Below are positions 32,886 through 44,198 of a DNA stretch of 64,000 nt, piece after piece. Every line of letters starts with the position of its first letter. Position 1 is the first letter of the stretch. The notes beneath the pieces were generated by a model that made no database searches, was not told where the DNA came from, and was given only the letters and a program-made list of their open reading frames with translations. Source of the DNA: Aspergillus flavus (taxonomy: Eukaryota; Ascomycota; Eurotiomycetes; Eurotiales; Aspergillaceae); NCBI RefSeq assembly GCF_009017415.1, contig NC_092406.1, positions 6,445,669 to 6,509,668 on the forward strand, written 5' to 3'. The position numbers and the translations under genes are program-made.

Positions 32886-34637
32886 ACAGAACGAATGAAT
32901 AGTATAAGAGAAAGTATGCCTGAAATGAGCGACTGGTACTAAATACAAGGTAGTGAGCGTCGAGAAAGTCCAAAAGAGCCGCTGAGATGCTGGTTCTGTC
33001 CCTTTTAAATGAAGGAGACAACATTACATATTTCAAAGATGACTAGCCGGTTCAAAGTATGTACAGAAGTTATAGAACAGTCTAGCAGGCTCATAGAATG
33101 GATGTTCAGGAATAACTGCTACGAGGCATTTCTCTGCCTTCAGCGTTACTATGCCGAGCATTTCCATTATACATCGTTTGGCTAGTATAATAAAACCTAT
33201 GTACGTATTATCTAACACAGTGAAGCTAGTCTTCAAGTGGATGAGAAGCTGGCTTAAGAACCGAGGCTATGGAGCCTCTGCTTGCGTTATTACAGGTGAA
33301 ATTTGCGCTGGAAAAAACGGCGTCAGAGCAGCACTGTAGCTCACCAATAGATATCCCAGTATAGGAAGAGCACTAGCAGGGATTACTAACAAATAGTACG
33401 TTGTGACTAGCGCGTTGTGACGTTAAGGAGTCGGTGGGTCCGCCCTGTCAATTCCACATCCTAATGCTACCCTGCTACGCCTGACTGGGAAATAGACGAT
33501 ATATGGGGCCTGTGCGACGCCCAGTGGTGGTTTTTACTGTTATAGATAGATCCATGCAATGCTGCTGGAAGGCCTACCACCATTGGCATACCCTTCCACA
33601 ATGTCCAATCCCCTGGTACACCTATTTGTCCATGACTGCAAGGTCTTGCTCCACCGGCACCCTGCAATCGAGCGCTACTCAGTGCCTACCTACCCTTCAA
33701 ACATTAGGTTCGCCGTCATGGAATAGGTCCTTAAAGGCAGTGTGCGCCTTGGGCCCAATTATGGAGAATGAATGTGATGCGAGACCATTGGGCGTTTATG
33801 GAAACATGTGCATGCTTGGAAGGCTGAGCACGGTGGGGGGAGTGCATAGTGTCAAATAGCGAACGCACCTGTTCATCTTGGAAGGCCGTTCTAGGTCTTG
33901 GTGAGCTTCGTTTCGCGTAACAAGGTTCTATAGTCTAATTAATGTGGAGAAGTTAATGTGGCAAGCCTTAGTTAAGTAGTATCATATTCAGTTTGGATAC
34001 CCTTGGCATTTCGATCTCTTCGCCTAAGGTTAAAACACTTTACGCAGTAACAGAAGAGGAAGAGCCGGCCACGGAAACAACTGGGAAGCCCATAAGCTCC
34101 GGCAGTTTTATTATTTCAGTAGTTCAAGTAGCATTGCACGATAGATCTTCAGGAGCCTGGTTTGGCGGCAAGCAAGTGCCCCGTTGGCTATAGAAATGAC
34201 CCCAAATGCATGGGCTTCAGGCGGCAGGTAGTATTACGTACAGGATAGGAGAAATATCTCCCAGGTTTGTTTTAGTAGTATAGCCGTTGCTTAGTATGCA
34301 ATAGTTACAGACAGGGATCAATTGCATCAGACCACCACTATCGACTTGTGGAATGGATTGGAGCAATAGCTCGTCAGAGCCGTTGACTCCATTGCACTTT
34401 GATCAAGGCCTGGCAAATGACCGGATTGCCCTCACAATCGGCTGGAGAGGATGTGTGAGGTGAAGCTCATTTTGTATGTGACATAAAACCAGGCTTAATC
34501 CCCTCCAGAGTTCATTCTTCACTAGCCCGTCGTTCATTTCACCCAAGTCTGCTCACTCATTAACAATTTCCTTTCCTTTTCTTTTATTTCTCTTTATCTT
34601 TTCTCTAGGTCGTTCTTTTTCTTTCATTCGGGGCATA
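32886..34637. other. Divergent intergenic region before the chitinase
   Basis: No confident gene; the short frames here have no known domain. A pyrimidine-rich TTTCCTTTTC tract directly precedes the chitinase ATG and fits a fungal core promoter or 5' UTR. Confidence 0.4.
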
Positions 34638-37600
34638 ATGCCCTCGCCATTCTTTTTCTTGGCTCTGTCTCTGTCTCTGACACATTCCGTCCAGGTTGCT
34701 GCAGACCCCAGTTTTGATGCCTGGTCTCAGGTGTGGAAACCCTGTCCAAGGGACTGCAGCGAAATCCCATCTCCGGCCGAATGGGCGGTCTATAGCAGTG
34801 TGGATCAATTGGCCACTTGCAGTCAAACTCTGCGTTTAGACTTTTCTTTGTATAATCCCTCAAATCCGGCTATTCGCGCCTGTTCTGCATCTCAAAGCTA
34901 CCCGGCTGCTAAGGCCTCTCAGTTTCAGGCCGTGGTCTCATCTGGGTTTACTGATCAAGAGGTCACCCTGCAAATTGGCTGGTGGAATACCTCTGCGTCT
35001 TTAAAATCCGCAGGCGTAAAGTCTGCTCTGGAACACGTCCAAAAGGCGCTCCTAGCCTCGGAGAATGAGAGACCGGCGACTGTGTATAGCTACCATGGGA
35101 AGTCCCTCATTGGAGTGTACGCCGGACCGGGGGTTCAGCACTCGGACGCCGCTACCACTGTGTTCCAAGAGTTCACCGATCATATCGAATCCCAGGATTT
35201 GGTCGGTCGAATTGCCCTGCAGTACTGTGGAGAGAATTCCAACAAAGCGATTGGTATCGTCGTCGATGCCAGCGGTGACCTCGCGGCTGTGCAGCGCATT
35301 GTCCGGGGCTGGGTCGACGGGGAGTGCCAGACCGACTTTGACGGCGTGAAGGAGCTCTCCCAATCCATCCTGCAATTGCAAAATGATGCAACATCGGCTC
35401 GCGTCTCCGAATCGTCGAGTCGAGGTGTCGCCGGAGAAGGCCGCTTGCATTCACATCAAGGCGGGGCTCATTCTCATCAACGACGAGCCATTTGCCGCAC
35501 GATCCAGATTGTTCCTGGAGACTCCTGTGGGGCGCTAGCAGAAAGGTGCGGACTCTCTCCGGCAGACTTTACTAAGTTCAACCCCGACAAGAAGCTCTGC
35601 TCCTCGCTGCAGCCGGAGCAGCATGTTTGCTGCTCAGCGGGTACATTGCCCGACCTGAGGCCGAAGCCGAACGGGGATGGAACTTGCGCCTCGTATGTTG
35701 TCAAGACTGACGAATCCTGCCACAAATTAGCAGTTGCCAACGGTCTCAAACAGGAGGATCTCGAAAGATTCAACAAGAAAACCTGGGGGTGGAGTGGATG
35801 TAACCGGATCCAGTCCCAGCAAACTATCTGTCTCAGCGAAGGAACGGCTCCCATGCCCTCTATTATCGACAACGCTGTATGTGGTCCACAGGTACCAGGG
35901 ACCGCAAGGCCAAAGGACATGAATGACCTTGAGGGCCTCAATCCTTGCCCACTCAACGCGTGCTGTGACGTTTGGGGTCAGTGTGGTATTACCGATGAGT
36001 TCTGCACCGAGAGCAAGTCTTCCACTGGGGCCCCTGGTACAGCGGCTCCTAACACGAATGGCTGCATCTCCAACTGTGGTACCGATGTTGTGAATAATAA
36101 TAAGGGCCCCGATGACTTTATCAGCATCGGCTACTTTGAGGCCTGGAATGCTGAGCGTGGCTGTTTGAATATGGACGTTACCAGCTTCGATACAGCAATC
36201 CACACTCATCTCCATTTTGCCTTTGCGGAGATAACAGAGAGCTACGAGGTTGATGTATCCATGGTTCATAGTCAATTTAATAAGCTAAAGAACATGGGCT
36301 CCATAAACCGTATCCTGACATTTGGGGGATGGTCCTTCTCCACAAGAGCGGATTCCTTCCCGATCTTTCGCAAAGGCGTGTCGGCTGAGAACCGAGAGGT
36401 CTTTGCAACTAATGTGGCTAATTTCATTGTCGAAAATGACCTTGAAGGAGTGGACTTTGACTGGGAGTATCCTGGAGCCCCTGACATCCCCGGTATCCCT
36501 CCTGGTGACCGCGATGATGGAAAGCGATATCTGGAATTCTTGAAGATGGTGCGCGAAAAGCTACCCTCTGATAAAAGCGTAGCCATTGCTGCACCAGCCT
36601 CGTTCTGGTATCTAAAGGGCTTCCCAATCGAGGAGATTTCAAAGGTGGTAGACTATATTGTCTTCATGGCCTACGACCTGCATGGCCAGTGGGACTACGG
36701 CAACAAGAACTCTATGCCAGGATGTCCAAGTGGAGACTGCCTCCGCTCTCATGTGAATCTTACCGAGACGAATACTGCTCTGTCCATGGTTACCAAGGCT
36801 GGAGTGCCATCTTCCAAAATAATTGTTGGGGTGAGTAGCTATGGCCGGTCGTTCAAGATGACTGAGCCTGGCTGCTCTGACCCCATGTGCAAATACGTCG
36901 GGCCCGAGTCCGCTGCGAAGCCTGGGAAATGCACCACTACAGCAGGTTATATCTCCGACGCGGAGATCAACCGGATTTTGGAAGAAAATCCGACTGCCAA
37001 AAAGACCTATGATGTGTCCAGCGACAGCAGCATCCTTGTCTACGACTCCACGGAATGGGTGGCTTACATGGACATTGAAATCAAAAGAAATCGCACCGAG
37101 CACTACCGCCAACTCAACATGGGCGGCATATCAGACTGGGCAGTTGACCTTCAGTCATTCGCAAATAGTCCTCGGGGTGGTAACAACTCCGCCGAGAACC
37201 AAACCGTTGTCTACGTAGATTCCAGCATTTGGACGGAAGAGAACCCAGAGGTGACATGCCCAGCACCTTGTGCTCTCGTCCTCCCCAACTATCCTCTTAG
37301 CTCCACCACCGTTATCACTCCTCCGCCGCATGTCACCACGCTGGATGTGGCCTGGCCAACTCAGACGTTGATAACAAGGTCCAATGGGGAGGTAATCACC
37401 ACTACCACCGTCACACGTATTTTACAGGAGACCACCATCATTGCTCCGCCAGGTAGGGCTTTCTACGAATTCCCTTGTAATGAGACTTGGCTAACACGAA
37501 GAGTCACAGTTACGGCAACTGATCTGCCCATGGCCAATATCAATATTACTATTCCACTTGACGAGGACGAAAGACTGATAATCAAGCCCAAGCCACGGTT

Positions 37601-38897
37601 CACTCCGGTGATTGTCACTATTACTAACGATCCGAATCCATTGTCTCAAACGGCTGTCTTGCATCCTCCAGTGACAAGAAGCGTGACTGTACCTCCCTGG
37701 CCCCAGACCACCGTCATCTATATCCCACCTAAGGAAAACACCGATGATGAGGATAATAACACAGATAGAGATGACAAGGACAATGACAAGGACAACGATG
37801 ACAAGGACAAGGACAACGATGACAAGGACAAGGACAAGGACGATAAGGACAAGGACAAGGGCAAGGGTGGTGGTCATCACAGGATCAGGTTCCCACGCAT
37901 ACCGACCATCACAGTGACACACGGCCGTGGGTCCCCTATTTGCAGAGGAAAGAACTGCGGCCATCTGTGCTCCGACAGGTTTTGCGGGTGCAACCATGGC
38001 TGTGGTGGTGGTGACAACGGATTCTCTGATCCAAACGACCCCAATCCTCCCCCAATCCCTCCCCCTCCACAAGACCCCAAGGACAAAGACTCATGCACTA
38101 GCTCTTCGGTTACAAACTACTGGGTCTCATGCGATTCTAAAACCGAGGGCCCGACCACAACCTCCTGCACTACTACCAAAAGTCTGGTGGCTGTGGGATG
38201 CGATGTCACGGCCACCACGACAACCACAGGCGTGGAATATTGCCCTACAGTGGATCCAAATGATCCCCAGGGAGAGGACGGCGGCGCACATAAGGTAAAG
38301 CGTACTAATACTTCGAAGACCAAACAGCCGCCAAAACCTACCAGCTCTCCAAAGCAACCCTCCTCCACGTCTTCCGAAACGACAACAAGTACCAAGAGCT
38401 CGAAGACATCGTCCCTACCGTCCGCGACGGCCGCCAGCGGCTGCAGCAAGGTCGGTAAGAGCCCCAGTATGCCCTCCCGCAAGTGCTGGAACAAATGCGA
38501 CCCAGGCACGGGATTGCCCGTTGGCGGCGACTGGGCGAAGAACGACCCCTGGTGCTGGATAGCTGAAAGTGGTAGCGATTCGTATGCCAATTGCTTGAAG
38601 CAATCGGACTGTCCAACCGACTTTGAGTGCGCGGAGTCATGGGGCTGCGTTGTTCCACTGTCCGGTGGGTGTGCGCCTCAGGGTGGCAAGACCGGGTTAG
38701 GCAAAACCTGCTGGAGCAGCTGCAACGAAAAAACTGGGAAGCGGACGAACGATGAGTGGGAAAAGGGCATGCCATGGTGCTGGCTGCAGAATGGCAGATT
38801 TGCCAGCTGCAAAGAGGACGACGACTGCAGTGCCACCACTGAGTGTGTCCCGGACCATTGGAACCACGGTGGATGCAATACTAAGAGTAAGGCATGA
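34638..38897 (+). CDS. Killer-toxin-like LysM/GH18 chitinase, 1419 residues
   Basis: A single exon. A signal peptide (about 1-22) leads into a ~250-residue N-terminal region. Then come two LysM modules (about 283-332 and 346-402), a hevein-type chitin-binding module (CPLNACCDVWGQCG, about 435-456), and a GH18 catalytic domain (about 490-845). GH18 motifs include ILTFGGWSFS and VDFDWEYPG, with catalytic Glu 610, and YDLHGQWDYGN. After it are Thr/Pro-rich strands, a highly charged Asp-Lys tract (about 1035-1077), a Cys-rich segment, and two tandem Cys-rich modules at the C-terminus (about 1269-1340 and 1345-1416). This LysM plus GH18 layout matches fungal subgroup C chitinases, which resemble the alpha/beta subunit of yeast killer toxin. 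It is expected to be secreted and to act on chitin of its own or competing fungi. All active-site residues look intact. Confidence 0.93.
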   Translation: MPSPFFFLALSLSLTHSVQVAADPSFDAWSQVWKPCPRDCSEIPSPAEWAVYSSVDQLATCSQTLRLDFSLYNPSNPAIRACSASQSYPAAKASQFQAVVSSGFTDQEVTLQIGWWNTSASLKSAGVKSALEHVQKALLASENERPATVYSYHGKSLIGVYAGPGVQHSDAATTVFQEFTDHIESQDLVGRIALQYCGENSNKAIGIVVDASGDLAAVQRIVRGWVDGECQTDFDGVKELSQSILQLQNDATSARVSESSSRGVAGEGRLHSHQGGAHSHQRRAICRTIQIVPGDSCGALAERCGLSPADFTKFNPDKKLCSSLQPEQHVCCSAGTLPDLRPKPNGDGTCASYVVKTDESCHKLAVANGLKQEDLERFNKKTWGWSGCNRIQSQQTICLSEGTAPMPSIIDNAVCGPQVPGTARPKDMNDLEGLNPCPLNACCDVWGQCGITDEFCTESKSSTGAPGTAAPNTNGCISNCGTDVVNNNKGPDDFISIGYFEAWNAERGCLNMDVTSFDTAIHTHLHFAFAEITESYEVDVSMVHSQFNKLKNMGSINRILTFGGWSFSTRADSFPIFRKGVSAENREVFATNVANFIVENDLEGVDFDWEYPGAPDIPGIPPGDRDDGKRYLEFLKMVREKLPSDKSVAIAAPASFWYLKGFPIEEISKVVDYIVFMAYDLHGQWDYGNKNSMPGCPSGDCLRSHVNLTETNTALSMVTKAGVPSSKIIVGVSSYGRSFKMTEPGCSDPMCKYVGPESAAKPGKCTTTAGYISDAEINRILEENPTAKKTYDVSSDSSILVYDSTEWVAYMDIEIKRNRTEHYRQLNMGGISDWAVDLQSFANSPRGGNNSAENQTVVYVDSSIWTEENPEVTCPAPCALVLPNYPLSSTTVITPPPHVTTLDVAWPTQTLITRSNGEVITTTTVTRILQETTIIAPPGRAFYEFPCNETWLTRRVTVTATDLPMANINITIPLDEDERLIIKPKPRFTPVIVTITNDPNPLSQTAVLHPPVTRSVTVPPWPQTTVIYIPPKENTDDEDNNTDRDDKDNDKDNDDKDKDNDDKDKDKDDKDKDKGKGGGHHRIRFPRIPTITVTHGRGSPICRGKNCGHLCSDRFCGCNHGCGGGDNGFSDPNDPNPPPIPPPPQDPKDKDSCTSSSVTNYWVSCDSKTEGPTTTSCTTTKSLVAVGCDVTATTTTTGVEYCPTVDPNDPQGEDGGAHKVKRTNTSKTKQPPKPTSSPKQPSSTSSETTTSTKSSKTSSLPSATAASGCSKVGKSPSMPSRKCWNKCDPGTGLPVGGDWAKNDPWCWIAESGSDSYANCLKQSDCPTDFECAESWGCVVPLSGGCAPQGGKTGLGKTCWSSCNEKTGKRTNDEWEKGMPWCWLQNGRFASCKEDDDCSATTECVPDHWNHGGCNTKSKA

Positions 38898-41422
38898 GAG
38901 CTGGATAAAGGGATATAGGCATCATGACATGGGCTTGGCTTGGGGCGGGATTTGGTATATGGTCAATTCGAATACTTCATCGATTTTACTCTGTAGTGGT
39001 ATCGCGATATGAACTGTATATTATTCTCGAGTACATATTACAGAAGAGGTGTAAATACACTGTGCTAGCTAAACGATAAGATGTTATAGTACGTCGCTAC
39101 AATCCTCTTTCTCGGCTTTGTAAAGCCACTGGAAAGTTTCTGTTCATATGGCTGTTATATGGCAAGGGGGAAAGATGGCTCAAGCCAAATATATCTTTGC
39201 AGCAGTAGAACGCTAGCTCTCGCATGCGCTGTATATCTTATTCCTACACTGCAAACAAAAGAGAGAGGCAAGAAGGAAATGGTGGTCGCATTCAACAGCC
39301 AGGATTTGCCGGTGGTCACTCTTCTACCCATAGTATTTTGCTTAGCAATAGAGAGTAGAACATGTAAGATCTTCACTTACCATAGCAACAAATACATCTT
39401 ACTGGAATCCTGGGTTATGAAAAGTGAGCATTTGCATGTGTTTGGATACTGTTACCCAAAGGCCAATTACTGTACAAAATTCCTACGACCTTGGTATGGG
39501 GCAATTCCACACATTTGTCTAATCCTCTATATGGGGTATTGTATGGGGGAGTAAAATAGTTCTTAACGGATTAAGGTTCTTGCCCCTGGTTCCTCGGTTC
39601 CCGGTATACTGACGAAGGCTGGCCCCATTTTCATGTACGCAATGGCCCTACTCTGTCTGGCTAATGTAAGGCACGCCTGCAACTTAAACTTTCAAGTGTG
39701 CTAGTGTATTATAAGCTTAGTCTAACAAAACCAATGAACCTGTATCTCGCCACGCAGCTCGAGGACCTCGATATTATTAAGTACGCTGATGTCACAGGAT
39801 ATAATACTAAACCCAAGGTTCAAGTCGATCCCTATTCTTTTAATCTCCTCTTACTCCTACTCCTACCCACTTTTAGCGGCAATTTCCACCAAGAACATAG
39901 CTCTAAGATCTTCGTCTTTTACAATCCTCTCCGCAACTACGGCTTAGACAAAGCAGACGCACTTGAGCGCCGCTGGCGACGAAGCGAACTGCCTCACCCC
40001 TCGTCCTGCCGACGCGCCACCCATAGAGATGAGGTGATTCGAGCGATGTACCCTGGTGCGATCGCAGGGGTTGAACAGGTTTAGTTGCTGTGTGAAGGGA
40101 AGGAAGCGAGCCTCTGACAACCTGATAATAATAGTTAGGTGTGAATTGAAACGATCAATCACCTGGGAGCTTATATATTCGGACGAATGACTGCGTCTAT
40201 CGCTCTACCCCACAGAAACCGAAGGAGTTCTCTGTAGGCGTTGAAGACGCGCTTCCAAACTTCTTTAATCGACACAAGAGTGTGAATTACTTTAGACCAG
40301 GCCTGCGGGGCGTTGTAGAGTTCATATAGCATCTTGAGCGTATTCCTCGATGGAAGCTAGACTTCACGCAGGTTTCCCGTTGACACTGTGCTTCATTAGC
40401 CATCTGGGTTCCAACTCTACAATATAAGAGTACAGGGACTACAGCTCGACTCGCAAGCTAGTGTCCGTGGCTTTACTTCAGCACAAAAATACCAGGACTT
40501 CATGCCGATAGTTGACATTAGGTATCGCTAGATATCTGGGCATGCATAGTGTTAGACCGGCTCCAGATGTATTGTTAATCTCAGTATGACAAGAGTGAAC
40601 TGTTCCAAAAAGTCATGCATTGTAACGTCACTTCATATCTCACACCGTTCTCCTCTGTCCACAACAGTCCAAGCCGAGGTCCAACCTAAACCACCGAAAG
40701 GAAAGTTGGGCCTCACGTGTCACGGTGGCGGACGGATTTGATATACCGAGGTCTAGATTTCCAAGCAGATTGTAAGCATCTCAAGACTGCTCTGGAAAGT
40801 GTTACAGCAAACCACTGTCATGTCAGCGCATCCATGCGGCGTTCGGCGCCATGCGCCGCTCGGTAGGTGCCGGATGGTGAGATATAATGCTTTGCAAGCT
40901 CCAAAAGCCGGTTCAGAATTTCGCTGCCTAAAGCACAATTGAATTGCTTTGCTGCCGCTGACTTGACAAGCTCAGCCACAACTCCATTTCCACTCCCCCA
41001 CACTTGGCACCCTTACCCCATATAGCAAATGCAGGCAGCATTCGGAATTTAGCGAAATGTAACAGGACAGATGGTCGTGGTAGTCAATTTGTACATGTAG
41101 CTTGGCAGCGTGGCGCGCGGGAGATCACCGTCTTCTGGACCCTGAGCCCTTCCCTTTCATGGAGGCGCAGCGTTGAATTCCATGGGTCATTAGCAACTTG
41201 TAGTCTTCAGTATCACGGAGAGTCCCTGCTCTTGTCTCGGGGCAGCGCCTTGGTAGTTCTCCGATTGAGGGGTTGTCTGTGCTGAAAATTCTACTTAAGT
41301 GTCCTTCTCACTGCCCGACAATACTGCATAACACATTTATACGAAAGATACTTTGCGTCTATCATCATCCTGAGTTCACCAATCGGAGTACCCTACGAGC
41401 AGCTCCAAGAAGAAAAGCAAAA
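38898..41422. other. Long intergenic region (2.5 kb)
   Basis: Frames at 39159-39554, 39698-40084 and, on the minus strand, 40818-41003 have no recognisable domain and no convincing gene structure. The last 150 bases are the promoter of the GlcG-like gene. Confidence 0.35.
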
Positions 41423-41911
41423 ATGATGACCAAACTCTGGATGATCTTTGGCTGCATGGCGGCGGCCTTCTCAACCGCTACATCCACGAAACTCCTTCAA
41501 GAACAGAATGTTCCACTTACTCTCGCCCTCGAAATCGCCCAGGATGCAGTTCAGGACTGCGCCAAGAAGCAATACAGCGTATCGGCTGCTGTAGTTGACC
41601 GTGAGGGCGTCCTGCGCGCGCTCCTTCGGGCTGACAATGCAGCTATCCACACCCCCGAGGCGGCGCGCCGGAAGGCGTATACAGCTGCATCGTCGCGTAC
41701 CGCGACCAGTACTATGGTCAAGAACATTCAAAATCCTGGCGCTGCCCAACTTGCCGCCGTTGATGATTTCCTAATTCTCGCTGGTGGCGTGCCAATCAAA
41801 GTCGGAAATGAGACAATCGGCGCTGTCGGTGTTGGTGGTGCGCCCAGTGGGGATTTCGATGAGGCTTGTGCGATGGTCGCACTCCAACAGGTAGCAGACA
41901 AGCTGCTGTAG
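41423..41911 (+). CDS. Secreted GlcG/HbpS-like protein (DUF336)
   Basis: A single exon of 162 residues from the ATG at 41423; the open frame extends 50 codons further upstream but that part looks like 5' UTR. The N-terminus is a signal peptide (MMTKLWMIFGCMAAAFSTATS). The rest follows the GlcG/HbpS fold: LTLALEIAQDAVQDCAKK, AAVVDREGVLRALLRADNA, a central helix EAARRKAYTAASS, then ILAGGVPIKVGNETIGAVGVGGA and a final CAMVALQQVADKLL helix. Bacterial relatives include haem-binding HbpS and a glycolate-operon protein. The fungal role is unknown, and secretion may suggest scavenging or redox defence. Confidence 0.82.
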   Translation: MMTKLWMIFGCMAAAFSTATSTKLLQEQNVPLTLALEIAQDAVQDCAKKQYSVSAAVVDREGVLRALLRADNAAIHTPEAARRKAYTAASSRTATSTMVKNIQNPGAAQLAAVDDFLILAGGVPIKVGNETIGAVGVGGAPSGDFDEACAMVALQQVADKLL

Positions 41912-44198
41912 GGTAGAACGTTTGGCACGATATTTCTTTCGAGAATGGGGAAGTCCGGACAATCAGCTCTTTTCGGCCGGCAGCTTCTAGCCCTGGCGTT
42001 TGTTGCTTTCGCATTGGGCATGCCTATAAGGTTTTGTGAGTGGTAATGGGCCTTGAGAGTATTGGGATGTATAACACACACTTTACTGGTCTCCTCGGGA
42101 ATGATTTTGAGATGCCGGAGGGATTGTGATGTGTACTAAGGATGTTCATATGGACTTTGACTTACTTTTTCTGCTTTCATGGCATGACCCTACGGTTGAG
42201 ATAGTAATCATATATCAAGTGCCTCGATATATTGATGTATGTCGCTCTGTAATCAAAGGATACAAGTAGAAGCTAAGATAGTCTGTTTGACTGTCGGCGC
42301 CATACAACACCGTTTTCATTTGGATAAACGCCCCTCGCAAAGTAGACTTAGTATTGGTGTCTTGAACTTGGCTTTAGCTGAGCCTCTGGATGACTAGGTG
42401 GCTGACGCCCAGAGAAGCTATTGGTTCTACCGACTAGTTCGCGATAGATTTGCGTTTCTAATTGGCGCGCCTGTCCTGGATGGGTGGTCTAAGTCTTGGC
42501 AGATATGCCAGCAGATATGGGGCTCAACATTCTGGTAGGCGTAGCTTACTTAGATCGAGCGGGAAAATGCGGCTTACTATCTAGATCCGATATGCATTGG
42601 GTTCGTCGCACTGATACTGTAACTTGAATTGTGTTTACTCCATTAATTTTCGAACAGACGTATCTGGCTGCCTGAATTGGTTCTTATCTGCCTTCAATTC
42701 GCTCAACTGCATGAGTCTTTTCTAATACCCTTTATTCGCTACCGCTGGCTCCACACATATCTCTTATCAATATGGCCTTCGGGCTCTCCGTGAGGGATCA
42801 AGGCCACTTCTGTCTCTGCCTTTGCACGTCGAGGTGGCGACTGGGAGAAATCTGCACGCGTGCCTCGGCAACGGTAGTTCGCCAATAGGACTCGCGCGTT
42901 CCGAAATCCAAATACAAGGTTGCCTAAGATATGGTTATCTTCTTCTATACTCGGAGGTATAGTACAGGCGATAATAAAGGCCGAGTTAGGCCCGACTATA
43001 ACTTATAACTTCCCACCTGGAAGAATTCTTTCGTGCCGATAAGATAGCAAGCCGACATCGCCACAAGGTTGCCGCGTGTTCCGTCCGATCTGCGGGATCA
43101 CAGCGAAGGTTCGGTACCGGGTTTGGGCACTAGACCAGGAACTGATAACCACTGCCAATAGGATACTCGCTGCGGGTGGAGTCAAACGCGGCGTTCATGA
43201 TCCCCGTTATGTTATACTTGCTCACCGAAGCAGGCACCTGGTGGGTGCTATCATGGTGCTTGGAAAGCGGGTTTGGTCGGCTGCGTGTCACGTCTCCCTA
43301 AACAGGTGACTGGATATTTGATGTGTTGTTTGGAGAAAGGTCTCACAAGTGTTTGGGCCAAGAGGTTACATCGGCGTCCGTTGGCCGTCGCATATAGCGG
43401 GTAAGATGAGAATTAATATGATAAACTATACTGGGGAGGATTCAGCAAGTGAGATCAACTTGGCACAGGATCTTCTAGGCTAGTAACCTAATTTGGATGT
43501 GGGCAGGAGGATTGAAGGGTGCAACCGTTCCTCCTTCTCGTCCTTCTAGAATGGTCTCAAAAAAGTCTATTCGAGGCTAGAACCCACCCAGCCAATCCTC
43601 GCCTCCTACCCAGAGCCAATTTTTCCCTTAGTGCGAGGTTTAATAGCATGCCTGCAAACCTTAAATACCACAAGATCTATTGCAGTCATCTTGGAAACAT
43701 ACTGGACGACATATATCAGGCCATACCACCGCACCTCTGTGTCGACGGTGGAGTACGTCTGGGAAGCAACGTAGTCTCCACGCGACAAGGGCGGCAAACG
43801 ATAGGAAAATATGGAGAACGTCTTTTCCAATGTCTCATGGGCCCATAATCGTGGCGGGGTGTGGAGCGAGTTGACCCACATATTATCAGCGTCTTCCGTA
43901 GAATTGCTGTGCAATTATGTAACAAGAACAGCAAAATGCGGGAATAATCATACTACTCCGCACTGGCGATGAGCTACTGCGGTTTTAGTCAAGATTGCTT
44001 CAAATACCCCAGGATCCACCGTCTGATGGGAACGGTACCCCCGTCTTACCCGCCTTTCTTCTCCTACCCCTTCCCACACTTTCCTCACATTCCTCACACT
44101 TGGATCTCACTCGTATACGGATTATATATATACTAGTCTCTTACAACGCTCTCCCCTGATCCCATTGTCTTTCGTCCAGGTCGCTTAGAGTACACACC
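41912..44198. other. Long intergenic region (2.3 kb)
   Basis: No supportable gene. CCTTCCCACACTTTCCTCAC-type pyrimidine runs and TATATATATACTAG at about 44122 mark the likely promoter of the transporter. Confidence 0.35.

Noticed and set aside
33467..33859. Overlapping frames on both strands between the divergent genes
   Set aside because: Neither strand shows a domain, consistent splice sites or a signal peptide.
37491..38098. Minus-strand frames with Val/Leu-rich runs opposite the chitinase
   Set aside because: These are antisense readings of the Asp-Lys repeat tract, not membrane proteins.
39800..39840. GGTTCAAGTCGATCC, resembling a tRNA T-arm
   Set aside because: No acceptor-stem pairing or D-arm at the expected distances; not a tRNA.
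39698..40084. 128-codon plus-strand frame
   Set aside because: Contains a Leu-rich stretch from a CTCCTACTCC repeat and no known motif; likely chance.
40818..41003. Minus-strand frame with protein-like composition (GNGVVAELVKSAAAKQF)
   Set aside because: Too short, with no family match or signal, and it overlaps no clear promoter. It may be a relic but is not supportable.
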